Assembly (NCBI GenBank): GCA_003586115.2
Contig: QVOM02000042.1
Coordinates: 71,050,101 to 71,114,100 of the forward strand
Direction of reading: 5' to 3'
Length of the DNA stretch: 64,000 bases
DNA from: Salvator merianae
Taxonomy: Eukaryota > Chordata > Lepidosauria > Squamata > Teiidae
Shown: piece by piece, positions 41,101 through 49,007 of the stretch
Position numbering within the stretch: the stretch's first letter is position 1
How the letters are laid out: each line of letters opens with the position of its first letter
Program-made: the position numbers and the translations under genes
Notes under the pieces: model-generated
The model's input: only the letters and a program-made list of their open reading frames with translations
Databases searched by the model: none
Told to the model about the DNA's origin: nothing

Positions 41101-41884
41101 ACCTCCCCCCCCTTGCACGCACGCACGCACGCCCCTTCCTCACGCAGCGCAGCAGGGCGAAATTATGCACCGTCATGGCAAAAAAACCCATTCGAGGACA
41201 CTGCAGGAACAAGCCCGCCAGCAGCCCTCTTCCTCTGGACGCGTCTCACCGTTTACTCGCCTCTCTAGCAGAGCAGTATTTACGCTCTTAAGTGACAGAT
41301 TAGTACCAGTCGGCTTCTGTCTATCCAACTAAAGTGGCTTTCCTCGAAGCCCAGGCAGAGGAGAGCTTGGAAGAACCCACATCTCTTTCCCCACCGCGAC
41401 TGCAAAGGAGAGCTGGAAAGGCTGCGCCAAGGCCTGCTGGCGCCAAGGAAGGAAGGAAAGAAAGCAGGCCGGCCAGCGCAGCCAAAGGTCCAGTTCAGTC
41501 AGCTCTCGACTCGGCCAGGAGGACCGTCGCCGACCTGCCTGCCTTCTCCTCCTCACAAGTCCCAACTTCTACGCCCTCCACCTCTTGCTCCTCTCTTGGG
41601 CTTCCCCTAACTTTCCCCCACACGCAACTTGCAGCAGAAGTGCTCGGAAAAGGCCTCCACGCTGGGCCGTACAGCAGCAAAGCTTCCGCTTCCATTCCCC
41701 CCCCCCCCGCCCCGAGACTCACACATACGCACGCGACCCCTTCCCAACAGCCTCCCCCCAAGGCCCGAAATCCCAGGCTCGGGCCCGGCCATTCGCCCCG
41801 CTCCTCCTCAGGCCGCACCGTCTCCTCGGGGTCGATGTCTATCTTGAAGGTTTGCTGCTGCAGCGTCTTCAGCGTGATCTGCAT
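11028..41884 (-). CDS. RAD23B: RAD23B, complete ten-exon gene (UV excision repair / proteasome shuttle protein)
   Basis: Joining ten exons (listed separately) gives 1254 nt, that is 417 residues plus TGA, with every intron GT-AG and phase maintained throughout. RAD23B proteins partner XPC in global-genome nucleotide excision repair and carry ubiquitinated clients to the 26S proteasome, in nucleus and cytosol. Domains by residue: ubiquitin-like domain 1-76 (opens [20 protein letters not shown]), Ala/Pro/Thr/Ser-rich linker 77-190, UBA1 about 195-237 ([16 protein letters not shown]), XPC-binding STI1-like domain about 282-340 ([18 protein letters not shown]), Gly-rich linker about 344-357, UBA2 about 373-413 ending NFDED. 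Mammalian RAD23B is about 409 residues; the small excess is in the linkers. The B paralogue is preferred over RAD23A from the near-identical UBA1 and C terminus. The start has a strong Kozak context (GCCGCCATGC) and matches the conserved family N terminus. Introns 1 to 9 are 8907, 1511, 1930, 693, 4386, 2479, 8573, 289 and 835 bp. No break is seen. Confidence 0.97.
11977..12147 (-). CDS. RAD23B: RAD23B coding exon 9 (residues 324-380)
   Basis: Acceptor CACCACAG, donor GTGAGT; 57 whole codons. It begins [20 protein letters not shown] (end of the XPC-binding domain), continues through a Gly-rich linker ([13 protein letters not shown]), then [20 protein letters not shown] and AIER, the start of UBA2. 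Intron 8 is only 289 bp and contains a dispersed repeat at 12202-12285. Confidence 0.97.
12202..12285. repeat. Dispersed repeat block in RAD23B intron 8, shared with 2870-2945
   Basis: TTTCTACTGGCATTT and AATAATGCAGAAGAACAAGC with flanks are common to both sites; the intron copy has a short extra segment. It lies only 54 bp upstream of the exon 9 acceptor on the coding strand and makes up about 30% of this 289-bp intron. Confidence 0.7.
12437..12564 (-). CDS. RAD23B: RAD23B coding exon 8 (residues 281-323, XPC-binding domain)
   Basis: Acceptor TTTATTACAG, donor GTGACT. It encodes [20 protein letters not shown] then [20 protein letters not shown] and LLQ, the helical STI1-like domain that contacts XPC. 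The Q- and L-rich amphipathic pattern is typical of the family. Confidence 0.97.
13326..13365. repeat. (GA)n(GGGA)n purine tract in RAD23B intron 7
   Basis: A 40-bp pure purine run of GA units then GGGA units; the RAD23B coding strand is therefore pyrimidine-only (CT/TCCC) here. Confidence 0.9.
16141..20340 (-). mobile_element. L2-clade LINE in RAD23B intron 7, split by a CR1-like insertion
   Basis: The left part (minus strand, 18350 down to 16141) contains L2 endonuclease ([27 protein letters not shown]) and reverse transcriptase remnants ([14 protein letters not shown] near 16580; [17 protein letters not shown]), ending in a 3' tail near 16141-16200. The endonuclease start, [17 protein letters not shown], is found further right at about 20010-19960, with homologous 5' UTR continuing to about 20340. 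The CR1-like LINE at 18357-19932 sits between the two. Many stops and indels make it older than the intron 5 copy. It has the same transcriptional orientation as RAD23B. Confidence 0.82.
18357..19932 (-). mobile_element. CR1-like LINE, 5'-truncated, reverse transcriptase and 3' UTR
   Basis: The minus strand from 19915 encodes a 281-residue uninterrupted reverse transcriptase segment: [70 protein letters not shown] and the catalytic FADDTKLF. It continues after a frame change near 19080 ([40 protein letters not shown]) and another near 18770 ([28 protein letters not shown]), ending NGY-stop near 18557. The 3' UTR runs on to a CTCTTATGTTCTT terminus at about 18357. The catalytic box is intact, but the 5' end (endonuclease) is missing. 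It lies inside an L2 copy, so it is the younger element. Repeats sharing its 3' UTR occur at four or more other places in the window. Confidence 0.9.
21138..21267 (-). CDS. RAD23B: RAD23B coding exon 7 (residues 238-281)
   Basis: Acceptor TTATTCTAG, donor GTGAGG. It encodes [20 protein letters not shown] followed by an Ala and Thr-rich stretch ([18 protein letters not shown]) and leaves one base of a Gly codon. It is the linker between UBA1 and the XPC-binding domain. The Ala and Thr tracts come from GCA/GCG and ACA/ACT repeats, plausible sites of length polymorphism. Confidence 0.94.
22621..22812 (-). mobile_element. CR1-like LINE 3' UTR fragment in RAD23B intron 6
   Basis: On the plus strand it starts GAACATAAGAGAAGCCCTGC and runs to CCTTTCCAACCTGGAAGG, the reverse complement of the CR1-like 3' UTR seen at 18357-18550. 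It is heavily 5'-truncated and in the same orientation as RAD23B. Confidence 0.8.
23747..23874 (-). CDS. RAD23B: RAD23B coding exon 6 (residues 195-237, UBA1)
   Basis: Acceptor TTTTTGCCAG, donor GTGAGC directly after ATG (Met237). It encodes [20 protein letters not shown] then [20 protein letters not shown] and LLM, the whole UBA1 three-helix ubiquitin-binding domain, including the MGY loop. The flanking L2 copy in intron 5 lies upstream of this exon. Confidence 0.97.
24990..28081 (+). mobile_element. L2-clade LINE, long but inactivated, in RAD23B intron 5 (antisense to the gene)
   Basis: Reading rightwards there is an apurinic-like endonuclease (from 25165: [38 protein letters not shown] near 25610; LSWTDHSLV near 25800), then reverse transcriptase ([20 protein letters not shown] near 26860; [16 protein letters not shown] near 27035; catalytic box near 27130), then the distal part ([14 protein letters not shown] near 27515; [27 protein letters not shown]). 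It ends in an (AAATA)n tail at 28060-28081, typical of L2. Stops at 25429, 26729 and 27011 and frame changes near 25870, 27325 and 27800 show it is dead. The catalytic YADD is YADN here, losing one metal-binding Asp. The 5' limit is uncertain; 5' UTR may extend left to about 24640. Confidence 0.88.
28261..28316 (-). CDS. RAD23B: RAD23B coding exon 5 (residues 176-195)
   Basis: Acceptor TGTTACAG, donor GTAAAT. It encodes [19 protein letters not shown] plus the first base of a Val codon. The [15 protein letters not shown] stretch immediately before UBA1 is highly conserved in RAD23B. A poly-G run (near 28332-28343 on the plus strand) lies just upstream of the acceptor on the coding strand. Confidence 0.95.
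29010..29308 (-). CDS. RAD23B: RAD23B coding exon 4 (residues 77-176, low-complexity linker)
   Basis: Acceptor TTTTATAG, donor GTATGA; 299 nt, leaving two bases (AG) of a Ser codon. It encodes a linker rich in Ala, Pro, Thr and Ser, with runs such as [15 protein letters not shown], ending [17 protein letters not shown]. This is the disordered segment between the UBL and UBA1 domains and the part of the protein expected to vary most between species. Its sense strand is CCA/GCT/ACA-rich, so spurious long frames occur on the opposite strand. Confidence 0.95.
30375..30590 (-). mobile_element. Diverged CR1-like LINE 3' UTR fragment in RAD23B intron 3
   Basis: The reverse complement starts from GAACATAAGAACGTGAGAAA and passes CAGCTGCCCAGGGAAGCTCA, CCAGCAGGGTGCGAGTGTAC and TTACTGCCTCCGTTTG. 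I recognise these as motifs of a second reptilian CR1-type 3' end; this is recall, not a search. The shared GAACATAAGA tip supports the assignment. Confidence 0.5.
31239..31318 (-). CDS. RAD23B: RAD23B coding exon 3 (residues 50-76)
   Basis: Acceptor TTTTCTAG. The exon completes Gly50, then encodes [20 protein letters not shown] and VVMVTK, the end of the ubiquitin-like domain with the conserved hydrophobic VVVMV strand. It ends at a codon boundary before donor GTAAGT. Confidence 0.96.
32830..32911 (-). CDS. RAD23B: RAD23B coding exon 2 (residues 23-50)
   Basis: Acceptor TTTTTACAG precedes GTG AAA GCA. The exon encodes [20 protein letters not shown] then GQKLIYA and the first base of a Gly codon, the central helix and following strand of the ubiquitin-like domain. 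Donor GTAATG. Confidence 0.96.
33853..34066. mobile_element. hAT-type non-autonomous element (214 bp)
   Basis: Left tip CAGTGATTCCCAACCTGTGG, right tip (reverse complement) CAGTGATCCCCAACCTTTTT, both following the CAGNGRTTCCCAACC pattern of hAT/Charlie-like elements. Subterminal GTGTACC is shared too. An 8-bp duplication is not clean (TACTCTAA against CACTATAG), consistent with age. Lies in RAD23B intron 1. Confidence 0.72.
34070..34740 (+). pseudogene. Possible coding remnant of unknown origin in RAD23B intron 1
   Basis: Protein-like pieces occur in order on the plus strand: [20 protein letters not shown] (to 34200), [14 protein letters not shown] (near 34240), [20 protein letters not shown] then [15 protein letters not shown] (near 34275-34380), [20 protein letters not shown] then LEKH (near 34410-34480), and [20 protein letters not shown] then [11 protein letters not shown] (near 34615-34710). 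Stops and frame changes separate them. No family recognised. Confidence 0.3.
35320..35680. mobile_element. DNA transposon remnant with internal hairpin, RAD23B intron 1
   Basis: Tips TTTGGTCATTTTTCCACTTT and (reverse complement) AAAGGATCTGTTTGAACTTT are weakly alike; the interior matches parts of 2634-2945 and, inverted, of 4060-4100 (CACTAGCACAGTGC). A perfect 14-bp inverted repeat (TTCCACCTTGGAAT / ATTCCAAGGTGGAA) lies at 35339-35380. Confidence 0.45.
39585..39717 (+). mobile_element. CR1-like LINE 3' UTR fragment in RAD23B intron 1
   Basis: It matches the same 3' UTR (GAGAATGCCTAGAAGCAACT, GGCTGTGGCCTGATCCAGCA) and ends CTCTTATGTTCTT. A short internal stretch (the GGTGGGCC segment) is deleted relative to the other copies. 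Confidence 0.78.
41819..41884 (-). CDS. RAD23B: RAD23B coding exon 1 (residues 1-22)
   Basis: Encodes the first 22 residues, [20 protein letters not shown] followed by ET, the first strands of the ubiquitin-like domain. The exon ends after a complete codon (phase 0) at ACG, followed by the donor GTGCGG, which is weak but is the only GT that joins in frame to exon 2. It lies inside the CpG island. An in-frame TTG 30 nt upstream is not used as the start here because the family begins at this ATG. Confidence 0.95.
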
Positions 41885-42142
41885 GGCGGCTGCTCGGCTG
41901 TAGGCCCCGGCCAAGCCTCCCCCGCGGGCTGCCTCAGGGAGGACGGGATGGGCGGCGGCGACGGCAATAGCGGCAGCTCCCCCTGGGTCCCCCAGTCACC
42001 ACTTTGATTCGGCCTAGGCTTGCTCTGGTGAAAGCGGGGGAGGGAGGAGCTGGGGGTGGAGCTGGAACGAAGCAACGCTTCGCGCGCGCGCCAGGGGAGG
42101 CGTTAACAGGATTCTCGCGCTCAGCAGCTCACGGCCGCCATA

Positions 42143-42223
42143 ATGACGAAAGCACCTCGTGACCTGCCACACGGCCGTGCCCCCCCTTTTTCTGCTCCCG
42201 CCGCAGCAGCTACCGCGTCTCAG
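42143..42223 (+). other. Candidate first exon of a divergent transcript (ATG to splice donor)
   Basis: On the plus strand, about 260 bp upstream of the RAD23B ATG, an ATG in good context (A at -3) opens a 27-codon frame, beginning MTKAPRDLPHGRAPPF, that runs into CAG/GTAAGA, a near-consensus donor at 42223/42224. Without splicing the frame closes within about 50 codons. Divergent noncoding transcripts or genes are common at CpG-island promoters. I found no convincing downstream exon in the rest of the window, so this may be a lncRNA start or coincidence. Confidence 0.3.
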
Positions 42224-42239
42224 GTAAGAGGAACGAAGA

Positions 42240-42249
42240 GCGCATGCGG
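42240..42249. promoter_or_regulatory. NRF1-like site 1
   Basis: GCGCATGCGG matches nine of ten positions of the NRF1 palindrome GCGCATGCGC. It lies about 360 bp upstream of the RAD23B start codon in the CpG island. Confidence 0.5.
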
Positions 42250-42313
42250 GAAGGGAGAAGGGATGGAGTCTCGTTCTCTTTTTATTTTTTTGAAGAGTTA
42301 GAAAGAATTAATG

Positions 42314-42323
42314 TGCGCATGCG
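42314..42323. promoter_or_regulatory. NRF1-like site 2
   Basis: TGCGCATGCG is a second NRF1-type palindrome, 74 bp from the first. Two such sites in one CpG island are more than expected by chance, and NRF1 commonly drives housekeeping promoters. Confidence 0.5.
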
Positions 42324-42714
42324 AAGGACGCAGTATGCGTGTTAAATGGGGAGGAGGAGGAGGGGTGTATGTCGTCGGTGCGGAAGGGGCGGGGTTGGTT
42401 CTTGAGAAGAGAGTGTAACTTTTTTTGTTTTGTTTACTTATTTGATTCGCATATTTTATAAAAGGTGCCCAGTTTTTGCATGCAGCATACAGTTCGTGTG
42501 TAAACTTTAAATACTTACCTGTGGATCTGTTGATTTGTTTTTATAGGCTGTTTATCCGGAGTTCTTCCATGCCAGTCACAGTTTCTGGGGAAGCATAGGC
42601 GAGTCCATGAGGCCCTCATTCCTGTCTCGTCTCGCCGTACAGGAGTTTCTGAGCACTCAGTCCAGCTCCTTCCACTGATCTCCGCTTGCCAGTTTGTTTA
42701 TTAACTGATGCGCA

Positions 42715-42862
42715 TTCTTCTTCTCTCCCAATATTTTATCTTCATGACAACCTTGTGAGGTGTTTTAGGTTGAGAAGTTGTGACTGACCCGAAGTAGATT
42801 ACCTAGCGAGCTTTCATAGCCAAGTGGAGTTTTGAACCCAGGAATTCCTAGGTGTTATGAAG
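42715..42862 (-). mobile_element. MIR/CORE-SINE relic
   Basis: The plus strand reads TGACAACCTTGTGAGGTGTT, GAGAAGTTGTGACTGACCCG and TTTTGAACCCAGGAATTCCT, the antisense of the MIR/CORE SINE layout in which GAACCCAGG is the reversed B-box side and TGACTGRCCCAAGGTC the core. Identification is from recalled consensus. Confidence 0.55.
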
Positions 42863-43639
42863 CAGCTCTCATGCTTGTTCTTATGCAGTGTATATTGTTA
42901 ATTTTTGCTGTATGGAACCACGAGATTCATTGAAAGGCAAAATGAATATCTGATCTGTTTAAAGTATGGAGTTAATTTGGTTTTATTTGCATTTTTGCAC
43001 CTCATACAACTTTGATCTAGGCATTTTTTTACTGCAGTGGGCATTTTCCTTTCATATCCTGTCTTTCTGTTTTACTACTGTCTAACGGATTGCTGGAGGG
43101 AGGGGGACGGTTAATTTAAAACACAAGTCATCTGTTATGCAAATCATCAGCTACACAAAACCCAGTCTTTTAATGCACAAATAGAAATACTAATGGGACA
43201 TCTTCCAATAAGTGTGACTAAGATTGAAGTGAAAGGGTTAGGCTGGAAGTTGAAGAGGAAGTTAGCCTAATGGGTGGGTAACAGCAAACAAAATACAGAG
43301 TTTTACTTTAATAATGAGAAACACAAGGCTATCTAAGCACTTTTTGACAAGTGTGATATAACAAGTATAATATGTAGAACACACTGTCTTTTCAAAATTG
43401 GATTGTCTGGTGCTTCTTGGACTTGCTGTTCCACAGTTAGGTGGAAGAATAACTACAGCTATTTCACTATTGTATTTAGTCCTATATATTCATTACTAAT
43501 ATCCCACAATGCCCTCTGAATTACAGAACAAATAATAAAAAAATGGCTCTTGAAATATTATAGGTGATGTAGCCTTGTTGTGTTATAGTTACTTTGAGGG
43601 TGGTTCTCTAAAGAGGATGCAAAGCAACAGCTTAGCTCT

Positions 43640-44430
43640 AAAGGGAGCTAATGAAAGAAGTAGGAAGGTTGATGTTGGATGGGGTGGCAGATGGTCTTGT
43701 TGTGGTATTGGTATCCTGATAGTACATCAGTGCTCCCACTGGTTGTCCCTCTTCTTGAGCCCTCGGTTGTTTCCGGGCGCTGGTACTGCTGGGATGACCA
43801 GTGAAGGTTAAATGACAATTTGTATGCATAATAGTTGCTGTTATGGTGTCCTGTGACCCTCCACCAGGCAATATTTCTCACTGCTGATGCTTGACTATTC
43901 AAAACCAGGTTCTGCATGATCACTGGTACTGGACTGGAATGGACAGGTTAGTGCACAATCACCTGTGTGAGAGTGACATGAATGGGTTGTTGTAATGTTA
44001 ACTGAGCTGGACTGGCTTGGATGGACTACTGAAAACTCACAGGGGTTCAGCACTCATAAACTCACCAGTTGAACATTTTGAATGCTCATTGTTTAAGTGG
44101 TAGATGAATCTCAGGCACCAATAATGTGACACCTGTTCCACTAATATAATTTACTGGCTGAAATTGATCATGGAACCCAGGGCTAATGAATGTGGGTCAA
44201 GAAGAGTAGTGCACTCTTCCCTGGAAGTTTCCAAAAACAAGGATTGCATTCCAAGATTGGCAATTCTGGTTTCACATGGCATGCGATGCTGGTCAGAGTG
44301 GGTATGAAGATCCCATGGAATGCTGGTCAGAATTTAATGTTTCCACTCTGTCACCAGCATGGTAGAGTTGTGGGAACAGATGGTCCCGCCGACCTGTGTA
44401 ACGTCTACTGGATATAGTTCAATTTGATAG
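43640..44430 (-). pseudogene. Possible decayed processed pseudogene (unidentified)
   Basis: On the minus strand, segments read like low-complexity nuclear-protein coding sequence in shifting frames: GTGVTLLVPEIHLPLK (near 44140-44100), LTLQQPIHVTLTQVIVH (near 44000-43950), PVPVIMQNLVLNSQASAVRN (near 43930-43880), then TITATIMHTNCHLTFTGHPS (near 43845-43790). No splice sites separate them, and stops and frameshifts intervene, as in a retrocopy. I could not name the parent gene. It may equally be chance. Confidence 0.3.
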
Positions 44431-44844
44431 CCAGATTCTGAGTCCAAATGATGACTTCCCTTGCATCCTTCACCAAGACTCAAAATTGGAATATGGCTCA
44501 CTGGTTATCACCCCACTCCCCAGGCTGGGCTCACAGGTTCCATGTGAATGATCTCACCATTTGTAGAGCAGCCCACTCTCAACACCTCATTATCTCTCAA
44601 AGTTGTGCTATCTTGACTCGGGATGAATCCAGAGCATACAGTTGTTGCCAAAGTGCCTTGACTTAAGTTCTAGGAGAGGCTGCAGCGGGGTAGACGTGCT
44701 CTAGGGCTTCAGCCATATCCCTAGTTGGTGCTGATCTTTATTCAGTCAAGATCACTGTTCACAGGCCCAGAATCAAAAAGTAGGATATTTGCCTTTGTAG
44801 CAACATGTCAGCATTTGTTGACAAAAGGTTATGCAGAAAATAGC

Positions 44845-45738
44845 ATCAAACAAGCTGAATCCAGACAAGACGGAGGTACTGTGTGTCAGAGGCTCTTGGG
44901 TCCATGAAGTTGGAAGGCATCTGACCTTTGATGGGTTGCTTTGCCCTGGAAAGGACAGGTGTGGAATCTGGGTGTACTCTTGGACTCTACGCTTACACTT
45001 GAAACTCAGGTGGAGGCAATGGCCAAGAATGCATACCTCCAGCTATGGCTGGTTCGACAACTACAACCCTTTCTGGACAGAGATGATCTGGCCACAGTAA
45101 TCCGCGCAGTAATCTGGTACCTTCCAGATTAGATTACTGTAACGTGCTTTACATGGGGCTGCCCTTGAAGACGGTTCAGGGGCTGCAACTGGTTCAGAAT
45201 GCAGCAGCAAGACTGCTGACTGGAACAGCTGGCTGGATGCATATCATGCCAGTCTTAAAAGAGCTGCACTGGCTACCAATTCGTTACCGAGCCCAATTCA
45301 AGGTGTAAACCTTAACCTATAAGGCCCTAAATGGCTTGGGCCCCAAATACCTAAAGGAGCGTCTTCTCCCATGTCAGCTTGCCCCTGCCTGAAGATCTGC
45401 AGATGAGGCCCTCCTGGTTGTACCACCACCTTCAATAGCTAAAGGGGTGAGCACCTGGGATAGGGCCTTTTCAGTGGTGGCCCTCAGACTGTGAAAACAC
45501 TTCCCCCTGAGGTGTGTCAAGCTTCTTCATTTTACATCTTTAGGAGAGCAATAAAGATGCACCTATTTACCCTTGCCTTTGGCTAAAGGTACAGCTTTCC
45601 TTCCTGACTTTCAGACTATTGTTTTATTATGTGCCTTTTATGGTTTTTTGTTGTTTTAATTGTTGTTTTAATTGTTGTAACCTGCCCTGAGACCTTCGGG
45701 TATAGGGTGGGATAAAAATGCAAATGAATAAATAAATA
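44845..45738 (+). mobile_element. L2 LINE 3' fragment
   Basis: It is very similar to 27235-28081 of the intron 5 copy: [40 protein letters not shown], then the NAAARLLTG region and a 3' UTR ending AAATGAATAAATAAATA. It is 5'-truncated inside the reverse transcriptase domain, with stops and frame changes (for example after VIWYLPD near 45130). Confidence 0.85.
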
Positions 45739-46734
45739 CCCCTCAACACTTTTCCGCCATGTTGGCATGGGCAGGCCTTATATCAAACACCCAAGTTAAC
45801 TCCCTATTTTCTCTCAGGCTCCAGTTGGCCTTGAGACAGCACTGATACCAATTATTTTAATCACTAAATCAGTTTATTTATATACTGCCTTTCCAAATAT
45901 TGCTCAAGGTGTTTGAACAAAGAAACAATTTATAAGTAATACAAATGAAATAAGATAATAGTAACAGTAAGGTAATACAATCTTTATAAAATAAAGTAGT
46001 GGGTACAAGCTTATCCCTACAGCAAAGGAGCAGCAGAATACAGTATGCAGGCAGGCATGGCCTGATATTAGAGAGCTTCAAAGCTGGCAGCACAGTGGCC
46101 ATACTGACACACTTCAAGATTGGGCTGTGAGACTGCAATACTGTTATTGCTTATTGTAGACTATGTGTCACTGAATTTAATGCAGATGCAATTACACAAG
46201 TGTAGCTGTCCTCTGAGACCAAAGAAACAACTTAAGTGGCTGATGTCCCATTGCTTTAGTGCAATCATGGGATGTCCACGTGTTAGTGCCACCAAAGTTC
46301 ATTGAAACTTATTATTTATTTATTGACATTTATATCTCACTCTACGCCAAAAGTCTCAGGATGTATTACAAGAGATGAAAACAAAATGGATAGTTTAAAA
46401 ACAGGAATACAGCTGATTAAAATAGCAGTTAGAAAAAAAATTAAATCAGATTTGCTAAGGTGGGGAGAGCAGACTATGGTTTGCAGCCATAGTCCTAACT
46501 AAGATCAGGGCTAGAATCAGTTTATGGATTCTTTTAAAGACATACTTTCTCAGACAGCTTGCTTTGCAAGTGGCAGCTGCACATTGAGGGGAGAGGGGAC
46601 ACAAAGACATACAAACACACAAAGCCAAAACAATCAACATGGACAATTTTCTAATTATTACAGTAGGAAATCCTCCTGGACCAGATCTCTTGAAAAGCAA
46701 GCAAGCTAGATTCACCTACAATGTTTAAGAAGTT

Positions 46735-48877
46735 GTTCCTGTTGGTTGATTGGAAGACCAAATAGAAATGCTGCTTTTGTGCTGCCAGTGTCATTGGCCA
46801 GCCATTTCCCTGTTAATGAACTGGCTGAGGCAATCTAGGATGTGGTTTTGGAAGCTCTCTCCTTTGCAGTTGAGAGATTTTAACATTCATGCTGAAGTGA
46901 CCTCTGATGGTCCAGCGGACGTTTTCAGGCCTTCCATGGAAACTATGGATCTGTGTCAATGTGTAAAATTACCAACACAAAAACCTGGACATACGCTTGA
47001 CTTAGTTAGGCTGTGTTCAGACTAGCGATTTTTAAAATTGCCTGCATAAAAGGAGCAAATAATTCCTAGGCACACAGAAAAAAAGCCTTCCACACACACT
47101 TATCCGATGAGGCAGTTCAGTGATCTAATATCACAGCCTGCAAAGGGTACTGCTCACTAACTGGCCACTCCCTGCCTCTCTGCTCTGTTTCCAAAGGAAA
47201 CCGTCAAGTCTGCCCTCTTCTCCGATTCCCCAATGCCTTGGGGAATCGGAGCACAGGGCAGAGAAAGACCTGACATTTCCTTTGGAAACAGAAAAACCCT
47301 GGCAGTTGAGGAGTTAAGGACTTGGAAATTGCTTCAGCAGAGAGGAGGGGAGTGGCAATGCCTATTTGAAGCTTTTCCTAAAGCATCGGGAATCAGAGAA
47401 GAGGGAAGGGAGAGATTTGCTAGCGCGAGGAAACTTTTCAATCCCCCTGCTTTCTGTAATTAAAAAGAGTACCCTGAATTTTAGTAGCTAGGTGCTCTCT
47501 CCCATGCCTCGCTACTAAAGTCTTTTTTTATGTACAGGGAGTTTGAAAAGTTTCCCCACACCGGCAAGAGCTCACTGGTGCCCCTCCTTTCCTGTGCTAT
47601 TGCCCCACGGACTCCTGCAAGACTCTGATTGGTTGAGGTGCTCCCCAAGGCGGCCTGAGGAAGAGCTGAATATAGAAGAGCCGACCCAGGCAGCCACAGA
47701 GAGGCGCGAGGGCAACTTCCAGGTAAGGCTTTTATGGACTCCCTGGCTTACATGCGCTCAGAAGGCAACTAAAATAGCAAGTCTGAACACAACCTTAGTC
47801 TTTGCAACAGAATGAGTTTGTGGGGAGCCATTTATAAGCCCATTATCATGATTGGAACATTTACGTGTAACCATAGAACTGGAATCCAAGCAATTCCTGA
47901 ATAGCCAACCAACCATGTACTACCTTGAGCCAAGCTCATAAAAACTATCCAGCAGAGTTTAGTTATGTGGATACAGGCAGTGGCAAATGCCTCATTGAGG
48001 GAGGAGAATGTTTCACTGAGCTTTAAGGAAGCAGTGGTGCAGCCCCTTCCCAAAGGGACCTCCTTAGACTCAAAAGTGTTAGACAACCATTCATTAGATG
48101 CTAGCATACCTTTTTATGAAGATGTTTTGCATTGCTGGAGGGAATAGTGGCAGTTCAACTACAGACATTCTTGGAAGAAGCAGATTATCTGGACTTTTCA
48201 GTTTGGCTTGAAGTCTTGGTGTAATATTGAAACTGCCCTGTTATTCTGAATGATAGGGGAGCACATCTTTGGTTGGTTCTCCTTGATCTCTCAGTAGCTT
48301 TTGATACTATCCTTTTGGAAAGGCTTGGGAATGAGAATTTTTGTTCTACACTGTAGGTGCTAATATAAGGGTTTCTTCAGAGGTCACTGTCAGGTGCCAT
48401 GCTTTCTGACATCTCTATAAAGCCACTGGAAGCAGTGACCAGGTGACCTGGATTGAAGTGCTATCAATATCCAGATGCCACCTAGCTCTACCTCTCTATT
48501 CCATCCAATTCAAAAAGGCAGTACAGGTGCTTGTCTCTTGCCTGAAGGCAGTGGTGGGATGAATGTGGACAAATAAACTGAAGGTGAATCTAAACAAGAT
48601 CGAGGTCTTGTGTGTCACAATCTCTTGAGTCCATGAAGTAGGAATAATCCTGTTCCTGATGGGATTGGTGCACAGGTGTGCATCCTGGCGGTACTCTAGA
48701 TTTACCTGAGATGCAGATGTTGCAGATGGCCTGAAATGCCTAATTCCAACTATAGCTGGTTCATCAACTGCTCAAGAGGAACTTTGGTCAACCTTGATAA
48801 CTTCCAGATTGGATTATTGCAATGCATTCTACTTGTGGTTGCCCTTGAAGATGTCCTTGCAATGCATTCTGCATGCA
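46735..48877 (+). mobile_element. Ancient L2 LINE remnant interrupted by a non-autonomous DNA transposon
   Basis: Fragments at 46735-47008 (endonuclease: NELAEAI, then a VLEALS-like piece and DFNIHAEV) and 47795-48877 (QAVANASLREE; AVVQPLPKGTSLDS; TNKLKVNLNK; EVLCV near 48610) align in order to the intron 5 L2. The interval 47009-47794 is a separate transposon. The copy is riddled with stops and is the most diverged L2 here. Confidence 0.72.
47009..47794. mobile_element. Non-autonomous DNA transposon, family 1 copy 2 (786 bp, TSD TTA)
   Basis: Left end GGCTGTGTTCAGACTAGCGA, right end (reverse complement) GGTTGTGTTCAGACTTGCTA, flanked by TTA at 47006-47008 and 47795-47797. It interrupts an old L2 remnant. 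Homologous to 1780-2600, with small indels. Confidence 0.87.
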
Positions 48878-49007
48878 TTGGTTCTAGTGTTGCGTGATAG
48901 AGAAAATATTTTTTCTTTATTCACTTTTTCCACACCATGCATGTTTTTATAAACTTCAGTCAGGTCCCCTCTTAAACTCCGTCATCCAAGGCTAAATAGC
49001 TCTGTAT

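Larger units (their letters stand above)
41040..42400. promoter_or_regulatory. CpG-island promoter of RAD23B, probably bidirectional
   Basis: This is the only long GC- and CpG-rich stretch in an otherwise AT-rich window, with many CG dinucleotides, GCGCGCGC runs and no obvious TATA box. It spans RAD23B exon 1 and its GC-rich 5' UTR (upstream of 41884 on the minus strand). TATA-less CpG islands are typical of housekeeping genes such as RAD23B. Two NRF1-like palindromes lie on its upstream side. Short tandem repeats (GCGC/CACA near 41083-41102, GCAC repeats near 41115-41132) flank it. The precise transcription start is not determined. Confidence 0.8.

Noticed and set aside
41334..41903. 189-codon plus-strand frame across the RAD23B CpG island
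   Set aside because: It overlaps RAD23B exon 1 antisense. Its composition (A, P, S, R) is what GC-rich DNA gives, and no domain is visible.
41885..41914. In-frame upstream extension of RAD23B exon 1 (AGAYSRAAA)
   Set aside because: It opens with TTG, not ATG. The family start is MQ(I/V)TLK, and the ATG at 41884 has a strong Kozak context.
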